Shown: positions 25,194-36,251 of the stretch, in pieces | Position numbering within the stretch: position 1 is the stretch's first letter | How the letters are laid out: every line of letters begins with the position of its first letter | From: Permianibacter aggregans | Lineage (GTDB): Bacteria > Pseudomonadota > Gammaproteobacteria > Enterobacterales > Permianibacteraceae | DNA: 64,000 nucleotides | Reading direction: 5' to 3' | NCBI RefSeq assembly: GCF_009756665.1 | Contig: NZ_CP037953.1 | Coordinates: 3,410,001-3,474,000 of the forward strand | Program-made: the position numbers and the translations under genes | Notes under the pieces: model-generated | The model's database searches: none | What the model was told of the DNA's origin: nothing | The model's input: only the letters and a program-made list of their open reading frames with translations

Positions 25194-25808
25194 TCAGTGC
25201 ACGCCCTGGCCTTCGTCAAGACTGATCCCTAGCGCACGCAATTGGTTAGCCGCGTACCGGTTGCCGGAGCTTCGCCATTGTTGATAAAGGCGCATGATGT
25301 CGTCCGCATTCTGATGGATCTGGCGTGAGCAGACTTCGGCTATGAGGTGCAGGAATACGGCAAAGTGTTCGGCCAGTTCAGCGAATATTGAGCGATGTGT
25401 GTCGGCGTGGTCGGCAAGGTAATCGTAGGCGCCACCACCCATGCCAATAAAATAATCTTGTTTTAATCCTTTGCGCTGATATCGCTCCGGAAAGAGCGCG
25501 CCAACGAATAGCGCTTGATCGCCGAGTTGCCGCAAGATCAGGCAGCGTTCCTGGCCAGTAGGCGCGTCATGGGCATCTTTGTACAGCACGGCCAGTGGCC
25601 TCAAGGACAGGCGCCCATCCTCGTAGCAAAACAGTTGCTGACTGTCACCAAGCCGGGCGAGCAAAGCCCCCATGTACCACAGCGTTTCCTGTTGCGGTTT
25701 TGGCCGCAGGGATTGCGTGCAACTTGCCAGCCGCTCACGAAAATATTCGGCCAAATTGCCCTCGAATGTCTGCAGTGTGTGCTGTGCCACGTCCGACCTC
25801 CTGACCAT
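25194..25808 (-). CDS. Conserved hypothetical protein (204 aa)
   Basis: A soluble, mostly helical protein with no signal peptide. Conserved-looking parts are [38 protein letters not shown] and [18 protein letters not shown] do not know its function. It lies between the GST operon and groES, transcribed divergently from groESL. The proximity to a heat-shock operon does not by itself give a role. Confidence 0.7.
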   Translation of the reverse strand: MVRRSDVAQHTLQTFEGNLAEYFRERLASCTQSLRPKPQQETLWYMGALLARLGDSQQLFCYEDGRLSLRPLAVLYKDAHDAPTGQERCLILRQLGDQALFVGALFPERYQRKGLKQDYFIGMGGGAYDYLADHADTHRSIFAELAEHFAVFLHLIAEVCSRQIHQNADDIMRLYQQWRSSGNRYAANQLRALGISLDEGQGVH

Positions 25809-25911
25809 GGATGCTCACCTTTTTAAAGATAACGCAGTCGCCCAGAGTTTCAAGGCGATAAGCGCTGCCGCTGGTCGGATATTTTTGTTCTGTGTGCAGT
25901 GTCATTTCCCC

Positions 25912-25939
25912 CTTGAAAGCAATAAATCTGCTCCTATTT
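25912..25939 (+). promoter_or_regulatory. Candidate sigma-32 heat-shock promoter for groESL
   Basis: The -35-like cttgaaa (25912-25918) is followed after 14 bp by cctattt (25933-25939), close to the sigma-32 consensus CTTGAA-N13/14-CCCATnT. It lies 90 bp before the groES start. No CIRCE inverted repeat was seen. Confidence 0.55.
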
Positions 25940-26028
25940 TGCCGAACGAGGGACGTCGGCATGGTGCCGACGGCCCGATTCGTAACAAGGTTTCATGTGT
26001 AATTGATTACATTTGGGAGGAATGCTCA

Positions 26029-27971
<1,943 letters not shown>

Positions 27972-27987
27972 GGTAAACTCCTCTTGG

Positions 27988-28018
27988 AGATGGGGCCAAT
28001 TTGGCCCCATCTTTTTTT
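27988..28018 (+). terminator. Rho-independent terminator of groESL
   Basis: An agatggggcca/tggccccatct stem followed by T7 lies 17 bp after the groEL stop codon. Confidence 0.9.
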
Positions 28019-28194
28019 GGTACTGCACGATATTGATTTAACGGCAGGATCTTGGCTGCAAGAACCGAATTCAGTGACTAATGCGAGGAGACAAGCCTGA
28101 GCATTTGGTGCTTGATGAGAACGCGGATGACCATGAACAGATTCGTTCGATGGCGATGTGAGCTAGCGGTTGTCATCGCAGTTTTTTTGTAACA

Positions 28195-28350
28195 ACGATC
28201 AACATCATCGAAATCTGGTTGGCCGTTTATGCCGGCTGGAACGTCTATTTTCCAGTCGAAGCAATCATTGGGCCAAAGGCCAAATCACTGATCACCAATG
28301 TACAGTTGATGTCACCGTCTATCGCCGCGACCGAATCGGAAAAATCCTGA
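28195..28350 (+). pseudogene. Decayed GST fragment (C-terminal ~50 codons)
   Basis: The frame 28195-28350 reads INIIEIWLAVYAGWNVYFP, then IGPKAKSLITNVQ and ATESEKS before a TGA. This lines up end to end with the C-terminus of the intact GST at 24478-25077 (INIVDVWLAVYAGWNAYFP ... ATESEKF). The DNA has many synonymous differences, so it is an old, diverged paralogue rather than a recent copy. No N-terminal part, start codon or ribosome site is present; the sequence before 28195 shows no GST similarity. groESL lies between the two GST copies. Confidence 0.85.
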
Positions 28351-28363
28351 TTGGCGCGTGTAA

Positions 28364-28410
28364 AGGCAGTGAGCTCCCGGTGGCGTTTCGGCCTTCGGGA
28401 GCTGCCTACT
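28364..28410 (-). terminator. Possible terminator of the PLP decarboxylase gene
   Basis: An imperfect aggcag-tg-agctcccg/cgggagct-gcct stem lies right at the end of the decarboxylase gene on the reverse strand. The T-tract after it is weak. Confidence 0.45.
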
Positions 28411-29824
28411 ACCTTTGCTCGGGTTTCGTTAATTGAGCTGCCAGAAGCGCGCTTTTTATTCTTGCTAAATCAACATGGTCCGTGCGCCAATTGCTGAATG
28501 CAGCCCTCAGTACCGGCGTACCTCGAAAGGATGAGGGCGTAACGAATAGTTCCCCTTGTTGATACAGGCGCTGTTGCAGTGCTTTCAGTGCATTCATTTC
28601 AGCGCTTTCACGCAGGGAAAAACAGGCGATGTTCAGCTTTGGACGAACCACCATCCGGTAAGGCTCCAATTCGTCGATCATCGCGGCGAATTGCTGGGCC
28701 ATTTCAATATCGTTCTCGATGATGTGCTGCAGGCCTTGCTTGCCATAAGCCATTAAGCTGAACCACAGTGGCAGCGCACGCCAACGGCGGGAATTTTCCG
28801 GGCCAAGATGCAGCGTGTTCAGGGGATTGGCGACGGGCGCACCCAAATAAGGCGAAACGTTCTGGAACACTTTCAGCTGACTTGCGAGATGACGCGTGTA
28901 CAGGTAGCCGGCATCGTAGGGAACGTTCAGCCACTTGTGGCCATCAACGGTAATCGAATCGGCAGCTTCGGTGCCTGCAATCAAATGCTGATATCGAGGT
29001 GATAACCCGGCCAGCAAGCCAAATGCACCATCGATATGAAGCCAGAACGGCCATTGGTTTTTCAGCGAGGCGATGGCCTTCAGATCATCAAAATCACCGT
29101 TATTGACGACGCCAGCATTGCCGACAACCATGACTGGTTCGCCATCAAGCTGCTGCAATCGTTCGCGCAACGCGCTGATATCCACGGATTCGCTGTCACC
29201 AACGCAGGGCAGTTTCTCAAGTTGCTGATGACCAATGCCGAGCATGGCAAGCGCTTTCAATATGCTGGAATGCGCCGAACCAGACAGTACGCGTATCGGC
29301 CTCATTGCCTGCAAACCCTGCTCGGCGATATCAATGCCATGTTGCTCGCCCAACCACTGACGACCAATCGCCAGTCCGGTGAAATTCGCCATGGTGGCAC
29401 CGGTAACGCAAATTCCGGTAAAGGTGTCAGGTAGCCCAAGCATGTCGCGCAACCAGTTGAGTGCTTGTTGCTCCAAAAACGGGGCAATGGTTTCACCGCT
29501 CCATTGGGCATTCTGATCAAAGGTGCTGACCAGCCAATCTGCCATCAATGCCGCAGGCGTCGTGCCACCGGTGACAAAGCCAAGATAGCGAGGACCGGCA
29601 CTGGCCGAGAGCAGCGCATCGTAATGTGCTTTGAACCATTGCATCGTCGCCATGCCACCAATGCCCCGCAGCGGAAAATCGGGTTGATGAATTGGCTCAC
29701 GAATCTGAGCGCCAACCGCTCGCTCGTTCAGTGTCGAAAGAAATTGCTCGGCGTAGCGTTTTGTTGCCTCCAGCAAATCCGCAAGTTGTTCTTGATCGGT
29801 GTGTAGCGGTGTTGTCGCGGTCAT
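28409..29824 (-). CDS. Pyridoxal-phosphate-dependent group II decarboxylase
   Basis: The start at 29824 has a GGAGGG box and gives 471 residues. The group II decarboxylase signature is complete: the PLP Lys is in SITVDGHKWLNVPYDAGYLY, preceded by PFWLHIDGAFGL (the Asp that contacts the PLP nitrogen) and ICVTGATMANFTGLAIGRQ. Members act on aromatic amino acids, glutamate, aspartate or diaminobutyrate; the residues seen do not settle the substrate. It is a single gene, divergent from the S9 peptidase gene over a 337-bp region. Confidence 0.9.
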   Translation of the reverse strand: MTATTPLHTDQEQLADLLEATKRYAEQFLSTLNERAVGAQIREPIHQPDFPLRGIGGMATMQWFKAHYDALLSASAGPRYLGFVTGGTTPAALMADWLVSTFDQNAQWSGETIAPFLEQQALNWLRDMLGLPDTFTGICVTGATMANFTGLAIGRQWLGEQHGIDIAEQGLQAMRPIRVLSGSAHSSILKALAMLGIGHQQLEKLPCVGDSESVDISALRERLQQLDGEPVMVVGNAGVVNNGDFDDLKAIASLKNQWPFWLHIDGAFGLLAGLSPRYQHLIAGTEAADSITVDGHKWLNVPYDAGYLYTRHLASQLKVFQNVSPYLGAPVANPLNTLHLGPENSRRWRALPLWFSLMAYGKQGLQHIIENDIEMAQQFAAMIDELEPYRMVVRPKLNIACFSLRESAEMNALKALQQRLYQQGELFVTPSSFRGTPVLRAAFSNWRTDHVDLARIKSALLAAQLTKPEQR

Positions 29825-30161
29825 GGTTCCCTCCGCCCGTGTCATCTACGGCGGTAGCATTCAAAATAACAGCAGCTATCACAGCACAGAGTGTTGCTGC
29901 CTACCCAGGAATTTCAAGAAACAAAGCGTTTCTGTAATCGTACCGCTCGCATTGAGCAAAACGCTTTCTCTTTGATCAAAGCCGTTTGACTTCATGGAAA
30001 AACCTTAGATTAGCTATGGAAATCTGAATGGGCGCCTGTAGCCATCCTAACGAGGCTGAATTTTCTGCACACTTTCCGATTAGCGTCTAAAGTGACACCC
30101 TGAGAACAAAACGCTGATGTTGCGCCGCGAAATGGCGCTCTGATGAATAAAGAGGACGACA
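29825..30161. other. Divergent regulatory region, decarboxylase / S9 peptidase
   Basis: No gene is seen. The region holds a perfect inverted repeat aaagcgttt (29923-29931) and aaacgcttt (29958-29966), a possible operator. A ttgact at 29986-29991 could be a -35 box for the S9 peptidase gene, with a poor -10 (gattag) 16 bp later. Nothing else stands out. Confidence 0.4.
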
Positions 30162-32582
30162 ATGAAGATAAAACCTTGGTGGCGACAAGCCTGCCTCGCT
30201 GTGATGGCGGTGGTATTAACCGGTATCAGCAACGCGGAGGAAGCGATGACTTATCAGACGCCGCCGAAAGCGATGGCCGATTTGGTCGATGCGCCGCGAC
30301 AGCCGGCTGCGATTGTCGCGCATGACAGCCGTCATATCGCGTTCGCGCGTTTTCCCGGCATCTTGAGTCTTGCTGATGTCGCCAAACTGGAATTGAAATT
30401 GGCCGGTATTCGCATCAATCCGGCCAAGTTTGCGCCGAGTCGCGACTGGCCCATCGAGCAACTGGAAATCAAGGCGCTCGACAGTGATAAACAATTTGTG
30501 GTCAGCCTGCCGTCGACGCGCTTGTTTTCACCAAGCTGGTCGCCGGACTCCCGTCATCTGGCGGTGATTGTCGAAGAATCAGATGGTTTGTATCCATGGG
30601 TTGTCGATGTCGAATCGCAAAAGGCGCGTCGCTTGAGTAAAACGCGTATGAACGCCTCGCTCGGTATTCGCTATCAGTGGAGTCACGACGGCAAGGGTTT
30701 GCTGTTGCCACAAGTGGTGCTCAGCGAAAAAGAGCGGCCGAAGGAGGGAGGGTTGCCGGCCGGTCCAGTGGTGCAGGAAAGCACGGGTGAAAAAGCGCCG
30801 GTGCGCACTTATCAAGACTTGTTGAAAAACCCACAGGACGAAGCGCTGTTCAGTTACTACGCGACTTCGCAACTGGTGTTTGTGCCGCTGAAAGGAAAAG
30901 AGCGCAAACTCGGCGCACCTGGCATCCAGGAGCAATTCGCGCAATCGCCGGATGGTGAATACGTTTTGGTCGAACGCATACAGCGTCCGTTTTCCTATCT
31001 GGTGCCGTACGACGATTTTCCGACTTCAGTCGAAGTCTGGGACAAGCACGGCAAGCTGCTGAAGCAATTGGCGTTGATCCCAGCGAAAGAAAATCTGCCG
31101 CAAGGTTTCGATTCGGTGGTCACCGGTCCGCGCGCTTATAGCTGGCGCGCCGATGAGCCGGCAATGCTGGTTTATGCCGTCGCTCAGGATGGCGGTGATA
31201 TGAAAAAAGAGGTCGAGGTACATGATCGACTGTTTACGCTGAGCGCTCCGTTTACGACCGAACCGCAAACCTTGATGGATCTCGGGATGCGCTATGCCGG
31301 CATTACCTGGGGCAACGATAAGTTGGCGTTGGTGACTGAGTGGCGTTTCAGTGATCGCAAACTGCGCACCTCGAAATTTGCACCGACTGCGCCAAGCGAA
31401 GCTCGCGTGGTGTTCGACGAGCGTTCCTACAACGACGCCTATCGCGATCCGGGCAACCCGGTGATGACGCTGAGTTCATTCAACACTCGCATCATCAAAG
31501 TTGGCGATAACCAAAGCATTTTATTGACCGGCCTCGGTGCTTCGCCACAAGGCAATATTCCGTTTCTCGATCGCCACTCGTTTGCCAGCGGCGAGAAAGT
31601 GCGTCTGTGGCATTCAGAAGCGCCGTTTTATGAGCGCGTCGCGGCGGTGCTCGATGACGAAGGCAAGCGCCTGTTGACGCTGCGTGAATCGCCGCAAATT
31701 CAACCGAATTTTTTCCTGCGTGATTTGTCGGCCAACAGCTTGAAGGCAATAAGTGATTTCCCGCATCCGACGCCGGCATTTGCCAACATCGAAAAAGAAC
31801 TGATCAAATATAAGCGCAAGGACGGTGTCGAGCTCAGCGGCACGCTGTATCTGCCACCCGGCTATAAGCGCGAAGATGGTCCGTTGCCTGTGCTGATGTG
31901 GGCTTACCCATTGGAATTCAAAGACGCTGCTGTTGCTGGTCAGGTGAAAGATTCGCCGTACGAATTCAATCGGGTCAGCTACTGGGGACCGCTGGCACAT
32001 TTGGCTCATGGTTTTGCCGTGTTCGATGATCCGAAGATGCCGATCATCGGTCAGGGTAAAGCGCAACCGAATGACAATTTCCGCGAGCAACTGGTCAATG
32101 GCGCGCAAGCCGCCGTCGATGTATTGGTTGAGCGCGGTATTGCCGACCCGAAACGCATTGCCATCGGTGGCCATTCCTACGGTGCGTTCATGACCGCCAA
32201 CCTGCTCGCGCATTCCGAGTTGTTCGCTGCAGGCATTGCCCGCTCTGGCGCCTACAACCGCACACTGACACCATTCGGCTTTCAAGGTGAGGAGCGCAAC
32301 TTCTGGGAAGCATCGGATACCTATGGTGCCATGTCGCCGTTTTTCCACGCCGAAAAAATCAACGAACCGATGCTGATGATCCACGGCGAGGAAGACAATA
32401 ACTCTGGCACTTTCCCGATCCAGTCGCAGCGGATGTTCGCCGCGATTAAAGGATTGGGCGGACGTTCGCGCTTGGTCATGTTGCCGCATGAGCAGCACGG
32501 CTACCGCGCCCGCGAATCAATTTTGCACATGCTTTGGGAGCAGTACACCTGGCTGGAAACCTATGTGAAGAAAGCCGAATAG
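30162..32582 (+). CDS. Exported S9-family peptidase (prolyl oligopeptidase / acylaminoacyl-peptidase type)
   Basis: The 806-residue protein has a signal peptide (PWWRQACLAVMAVVLTGISNA) and so is periplasmic. Residues ~50-540 form a beta-propeller (e.g. FSPSWSPDSRHLAVI, QFAQSPDGEYVLVE), and ~550-806 the alpha/beta-hydrolase domain. The triad is Ser672 in IGGHSYGAF, Asp745 in GEEDNN and His779 in EQHGY. The arrangement resembles the glutamyl endopeptidase-like S9 group. It cleaves peptides entering through the propeller. It has a clear terminator and stands alone. Confidence 0.93.
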   Translation: MKIKPWWRQACLAVMAVVLTGISNAEEAMTYQTPPKAMADLVDAPRQPAAIVAHDSRHIAFARFPGILSLADVAKLELKLAGIRINPAKFAPSRDWPIEQLEIKALDSDKQFVVSLPSTRLFSPSWSPDSRHLAVIVEESDGLYPWVVDVESQKARRLSKTRMNASLGIRYQWSHDGKGLLLPQVVLSEKERPKEGGLPAGPVVQESTGEKAPVRTYQDLLKNPQDEALFSYYATSQLVFVPLKGKERKLGAPGIQEQFAQSPDGEYVLVERIQRPFSYLVPYDDFPTSVEVWDKHGKLLKQLALIPAKENLPQGFDSVVTGPRAYSWRADEPAMLVYAVAQDGGDMKKEVEVHDRLFTLSAPFTTEPQTLMDLGMRYAGITWGNDKLALVTEWRFSDRKLRTSKFAPTAPSEARVVFDERSYNDAYRDPGNPVMTLSSFNTRIIKVGDNQSILLTGLGASPQGNIPFLDRHSFASGEKVRLWHSEAPFYERVAAVLDDEGKRLLTLRESPQIQPNFFLRDLSANSLKAISDFPHPTPAFANIEKELIKYKRKDGVELSGTLYLPPGYKREDGPLPVLMWAYPLEFKDAAVAGQVKDSPYEFNRVSYWGPLAHLAHGFAVFDDPKMPIIGQGKAQPNDNFREQLVNGAQAAVDVLVERGIADPKRIAIGGHSYGAFMTANLLAHSELFAAGIARSGAYNRTLTPFGFQGEERNFWEASDTYGAMSPFFHAEKINEPMLMIHGEEDNNSGTFPIQSQRMFAAIKGLGGRSRLVMLPHEQHGYRARESILHMLWEQYTWLETYVKKAE

Positions 32583-32599
32583 CATGACGCGATGCCTTG

Positions 32600-32637
32600 A
32601 ACAAAAAGAGGGGCGATTATCGCTCCTCTTTCTTAAT
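32600..32637 (+). terminator. Rho-independent terminator of the S9 peptidase gene
   Basis: An aaagaggggcga/tcgctcctcttt stem-loop lies about 20 bp past the stop codon; the A-rich and T-rich flanks allow use from both strands. Confidence 0.75.
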
Positions 32638-32662
32638 GAATCCTGTTCGCACTGACGCACCG

Positions 32663-33178
32663 CTACAACACCAAACGAAAGCCAAAAACGGGCAGTTCGC
32701 CTTGCAGAAAGTCCAGATCTTTAGAGCGTACAAAACCGAGTTTCTCGTACATCGCCCAGGCAATTTGCATCGCCTGCGTGGTGTGCAACACGACTTCGCG
32801 ATGCTGCTGCGTGCGGGCGAGCCTGATACAGGTTTGGGTCAGCGCCTTACCGACGCCGCGACCACGCGCTTCCGGACTGACCCCAAGCAGACGAAGGCCG
32901 GACGCATTTTTCACGGATGTCGCGCTGCCACCAGAACCATATTGCGCCATATCGGCAAAGTAAACGACACCACCTAGCAACGCCTCTTGTTCATCCAATG
33001 CCACCAACACACGCGTCGCCGGGCGCTCGCTGAAGCGGCCGATATGAGTCAGCATCTCGTAGTAGGCCGGCTGTTCTGCTGGACTCGGAAAACCGGGTAG
33101 GCTGGCGTAGACATCCACCAGCAATTCGCCCAGTGCGGCGGCTTCGTTCATCCGCAAATCGCGTACCGAAATGGTCAT
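32663..33178 (-). CDS. GNAT-family N-acetyltransferase
   Basis: The start at 33178 gives the 171-residue domain beginning MTISVRDLRMNEAAALGELL; the longer open frame upstream runs into the divergent gene and is not used. The acetyl-CoA loop is LLGVSPEARGRGVGKALTQ (Q/RxxGxG/A), and the C-terminal MQIAWAMYEKLGFVRSKDLD is typical. It acetylates an unknown amine. It is divergent from the GlxA-type regulator with 102 bp between. Confidence 0.9.
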   Translation of the reverse strand: MTISVRDLRMNEAAALGELLVDVYASLPGFPSPAEQPAYYEMLTHIGRFSERPATRVLVALDEQEALLGGVVYFADMAQYGSGGSATSVKNASGLRLLGVSPEARGRGVGKALTQTCIRLARTQQHREVVLHTTQAMQIAWAMYEKLGFVRSKDLDFLQGELPVFGFRLVL

Positions 33179-33280
33179 CGACGTTGGCCTCAAATGTCGT
33201 GCTGAAACTGACGGTGACTTTACAGCGGCACGCACGCTACCAATACTGGCAGGCAAGACAATTTTGATAGCGTTCTTGCC

Positions 33281-34255
33281 ATGAACATTGTGGTGCTGGC
33301 ACTCGATAAGGTGTTTGATACGGGCTTGGCGGCGATATTGGATGTGTTCACCACCGCCAATGAACTGAATGCCCTGCATGAATTGCAACTGCCGCCATTG
33401 ACGGTGGAGCTTGTCGGTGTGAGCCAGCAAGTGCGAACCGCGCAGGGTATGCAACGGGCGGTGAAAACCTTCGATGAAGCTGGCGCGATGGATTGGGTGG
33501 TGGTGCCGGCCATCGGTCACAAGCTGCCGGACACTTTGCTGCCGGCGCTGGCGCAATCCGATGTGCAAATGGCGGCAACGCCGTTACAGAACTGGGCTGG
33601 GCAGGGCGCAAAGATTGCCGCGGCCTGTATCGGCACTTTTGTGCTGGCCGAAAGTGGTTTACTGGATCATCAACAGGCAACAACGACCTGGTGGCTGGCG
33701 CCGCTGTTTCGCCAGCGCTACCCGAACGTGCAGCTGCTTGCTGAGCAAATGGTGGTGGCTAGCGGCAACGTGGTCACGGCTGGCGCAGCGCTGAGCCATG
33801 TCGATTTGGCCTTGTGGTTATTGCGTCAGCGTAGCCCGGCGCAGGCGGCGCTCGTTGCCAAGTATTTGATTGTCGATTCCCGGCCCTCGCAAGCGGCTTA
33901 CATGATTAGCGATCATCTGGCGCGCAGTCATCCTCTGGTTGAGCAATTCGATCGTTGGGCACGTGCCCATCTTGCTGAACCATTCAACCTGGATCTGGCC
34001 GCTGCTGCGCTTGCCACCAGCAAGCGCACATTGGCACGCCGGATGGATGAAGTGCTCGGCATTTCACCGGTGAAATATGTTCAGCAATTGCGACTGGAGC
34101 GCGCCGTGCATTTACTGAAAACCACAACGCTCGGCATTGAGCCGATCGCGGAGCAGGTGGGTTATCGTGATGGCGTTACGCTGCGCAATCTGCTTCGTCG
34201 AAATCTGGGCACCGGCATCCGGCAGTTGCGTTCATCCGAGTTCAGAAAGCGTTGA
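33281..34255 (+). CDS. GlxA-type transcriptional regulator (DJ-1/PfpI + AraC HTH)
   Basis: The 324-residue protein has an N-terminal DJ-1/PfpI-like domain (about 1-190), with IAAACIGTFVLAESGLL around the usual nucleophile elbow, and a C-terminal AraC helix-turn-helix pair (about 220-320): AALATSKRTLARRMDEVLG and EPIAEQVGYRDGVTLRNLLR. Such regulators respond to small metabolites, as ArgR/CdhR/GbdR do for amino acids and betaines. The target is unknown; the divergent GNAT gene is the nearest candidate. Confidence 0.92.
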   Translation: MNIVVLALDKVFDTGLAAILDVFTTANELNALHELQLPPLTVELVGVSQQVRTAQGMQRAVKTFDEAGAMDWVVVPAIGHKLPDTLLPALAQSDVQMAATPLQNWAGQGAKIAAACIGTFVLAESGLLDHQQATTTWWLAPLFRQRYPNVQLLAEQMVVASGNVVTAGAALSHVDLALWLLRQRSPAQAALVAKYLIVDSRPSQAAYMISDHLARSHPLVEQFDRWARAHLAEPFNLDLAAAALATSKRTLARRMDEVLGISPVKYVQQLRLERAVHLLKTTTLGIEPIAEQVGYRDGVTLRNLLRRNLGTGIRQLRSSEFRKR

Positions 34256-34265
34256 TCATCCTGGA

Positions 34266-35171
34266 TCAATCTTCTTCAAACGCCGCGTACTGCTCGGCAA
34301 GAAAATCCACCAACGTCCGCACCGATGGCAGCAAACAGCGCCGCGATGGATAAACCAGATGAATGATTTCCCGGCGCGGTTGCCAATCGCTGAGCAGTGG
34401 TCGCAATTCGCCACGCTCAATCTGTTCGCTGACCATCAGTCGCGGTAATTGCACGATACCGACACCGGCGATGGCGGCATTGCGCAACGCGACCATGTCG
34501 GTGGTGACCAAGCGTGGCTGATGGTGCAGCTGAACGCTGGCGCCATTCGGACCAAAAAGCTGCCAGCTGTATTGTTGCTGCGGCTGACCGAGCGCGAGGC
34601 TCGGCCAGTCATGTAAATCAGCTGGCGATTGGGCTTGGCCACGCTCGCCGATCAGGCGCGGACTGGCGACCAGGCACTGGCCGCGTTCCGATAACACTTT
34701 CAACACCAGATCACTGTCTTCGAGCGGCGGCGGCCGCACCCGTATTGCAAAATCAAAACCTTCGGCGATGACATCGACGCGCCGGTTGGTCGCCTCCAGT
34801 TGCAGATTGACGCGTGGATAGCGCTGCAGAAATTCAGCGAGCATGCGACCGACATGGGCATGCAGTAGCGCAATCGGGCAACTGAGTTTGACCGTACCGC
34901 GCGGCTCGGCCTGAATCGATTGCACCGCCTCTTCAGCCGCTTCGGCTTCGACCAGCATCGCCTTGCAGTGTTGGTAGAACGTCTGGCCGACCTCGGTGAC
35001 GGTGAAGCGTCGGGTCGAGCGTTGCAGCAGGCGAGTGCCCAGCCGCTCTTCCAGCAGCGCAATGCGCCGGCTCAGGCGCGATTTGGGGAGGCCAAGAGCC
35101 CGTCCGGCCGGCGCAAAGCCGCCGTGTTCGACCACCTGGGCGAAGAAAAACAAGTCGTTCAAGTCCTGCAT
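34266..35171 (-). CDS. LysR-family transcriptional regulator
   Basis: The start at 35171 (301 residues) gives the usual MQDLNDLFFFAQVVEHGGF opening; an ATG four codons earlier is possible. The winged HTH (LGLPKSRLSRRIALLEERLG) and the periplasmic-binding-like effector domain (from about 90) are complete, with RPPPLEDSDLVLKVLSERGQC typical of the group that controls pirins and quinone-related genes. It faces the pirin gene over a 116-bp region with an imperfect palindrome and probably regulates the pirin-isochorismatase pair. Confidence 0.92.
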   Translation of the reverse strand: MQDLNDLFFFAQVVEHGGFAPAGRALGLPKSRLSRRIALLEERLGTRLLQRSTRRFTVTEVGQTFYQHCKAMLVEAEAAEEAVQSIQAEPRGTVKLSCPIALLHAHVGRMLAEFLQRYPRVNLQLEATNRRVDVIAEGFDFAIRVRPPPLEDSDLVLKVLSERGQCLVASPRLIGERGQAQSPADLHDWPSLALGQPQQQYSWQLFGPNGASVQLHHQPRLVTTDMVALRNAAIAGVGIVQLPRLMVSEQIERGELRPLLSDWQPRREIIHLVYPSRRCLLPSVRTLVDFLAEQYAAFEED

Positions 35172-35181
35172 TGCACTGCCC

Positions 35182-35203
35182 ATCGTTCTATCAATGGAAC
35201 TAT
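35182..35203. promoter_or_regulatory. Candidate LysR-type operator
   Basis: The stretch holds a gttc-tatcaatg-gaac interrupted palindrome with AT-rich flanks, between the LysR and pirin starts. Its spacing fits a LysR box. Use by this LysR protein is inferred. Confidence 0.4.
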
Positions 35204-35287
35204 GCGTTGCAATTTAGCAGTCTACCGGCCTATTGGCATCAGCAGTAAGCTGCTTTTCATGATGAACTGCCCTAGATGGAGCCAATC

Positions 35288-36151
35288 ATGAAACCCGTTC
35301 TCGGTGTTTACAGCGCGCCACGGCCGCATTGGGTCGGCGACGGCTTTCCGGTGCGCTCGTTGTTTTCCTACCAAACTCACGGCAAAGCCTTGAGCCCGTT
35401 TTTGCTGCTCGACTATGCCGGCCCAAAACCTTTTGAGCCCGGCAAGACGCCTCGCGGTGTTGGCGAACATCCGCACCGGGGTTTTGAAACGGTGACCATC
35501 GTTTACCAGGGCGAAGTCGCGCACCGCGATTCGACCGGGCAGGGTGGCGTTATCGGCCCTGGCGATGTCCAGTGGATGACTGCCGGCGCCGGCATCCTGC
35601 ATGAGGAATTCCATTCGCCAGCGTTTACTGAACGTGGCGGCATGCTCGAGATGGTGCAGCTCTGGGTCAACCTGCCTGCTCGACACAAGCTGACCAAACC
35701 CGGTTATCAGGGCATCGAGGCCAAGCAGATACCGGTGGTGAAGCTGCCCGATGAGGCCGGTCAGTTGCGCGTGATCGCCGGGGAGTTTGCTGAGCATAAA
35801 GGCGCAGCACGTACCTTCAGTCCGATGCAGGTTTGGGACCTCTCACTGCAAGGCGGCAAAGCGACCGAGCTGTCGCTGCCAGCCGGTTGGTCGGTGGCGC
35901 TGGTGGTGCTCAGTGGCACCGTGCAAGTCAACGGTGAGGCGATTGCCCGCGATGCGCAGATGGTGCTGCTTGGCGCCGAGCAAGAACAGCTGCATATCGA
36001 AGCCAACCAGGACAGCCGACTGTTGCTGCTCAGTGGTGAGCCGATTGACGAACCGATTGTTGGTTACGGTCCTTTCGTCATGAACAGCGAGCAGGAAATC
36101 CGTCAGGCCATCGCCGATTTTCAAAGCGGCCGATTTGGCCAAATCGAGTAA
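35288..36151 (+). CDS. Pirin-family protein (bicupin)
   Basis: The start at 35288 has a GGAG box and gives 287 residues. The N-terminal cupin has the pirin metal motif VGEHPHRGFETVTIVYQGE and DVQWMTAGAGILHEEFHS; the C-terminal half is the pirin_C domain (PMQVWDLSLQGGKATELSLP, then GEPIDEPIVGYGPFVMN). Bacterial pirins such as YhhW can act as quercetinases; others are of unknown role. It is divergent from LysR and followed by the isochorismatase-like gene in the same direction. Confidence 0.93.
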   Translation: MKPVLGVYSAPRPHWVGDGFPVRSLFSYQTHGKALSPFLLLDYAGPKPFEPGKTPRGVGEHPHRGFETVTIVYQGEVAHRDSTGQGGVIGPGDVQWMTAGAGILHEEFHSPAFTERGGMLEMVQLWVNLPARHKLTKPGYQGIEAKQIPVVKLPDEAGQLRVIAGEFAEHKGAARTFSPMQVWDLSLQGGKATELSLPAGWSVALVVLSGTVQVNGEAIARDAQMVLLGAEQEQLHIEANQDSRLLLLSGEPIDEPIVGYGPFVMNSEQEIRQAIADFQSGRFGQIE

Positions 36152-36251
36152 ACCGATTTTGCCCGGTTGAAGCGCGCCAATCGGGCAAATGCCCACGGGA
36201 ACGCCAATGTTCCCTGTCAAACGATGTTCCTTTCATCAAAGGAGAAATACC

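Noticed and set aside
28170-28436. 88-codon open frame over the GST remnant
   Set aside because: It is in a different frame from the GST-like reading and has no family; the pseudogene reading explains the sequence.
31614-32498. 294-codon reverse-strand frame over the S9 peptidase
   Set aside because: Antisense shadow of the peptidase domain with its Ser-Asp-His triad.
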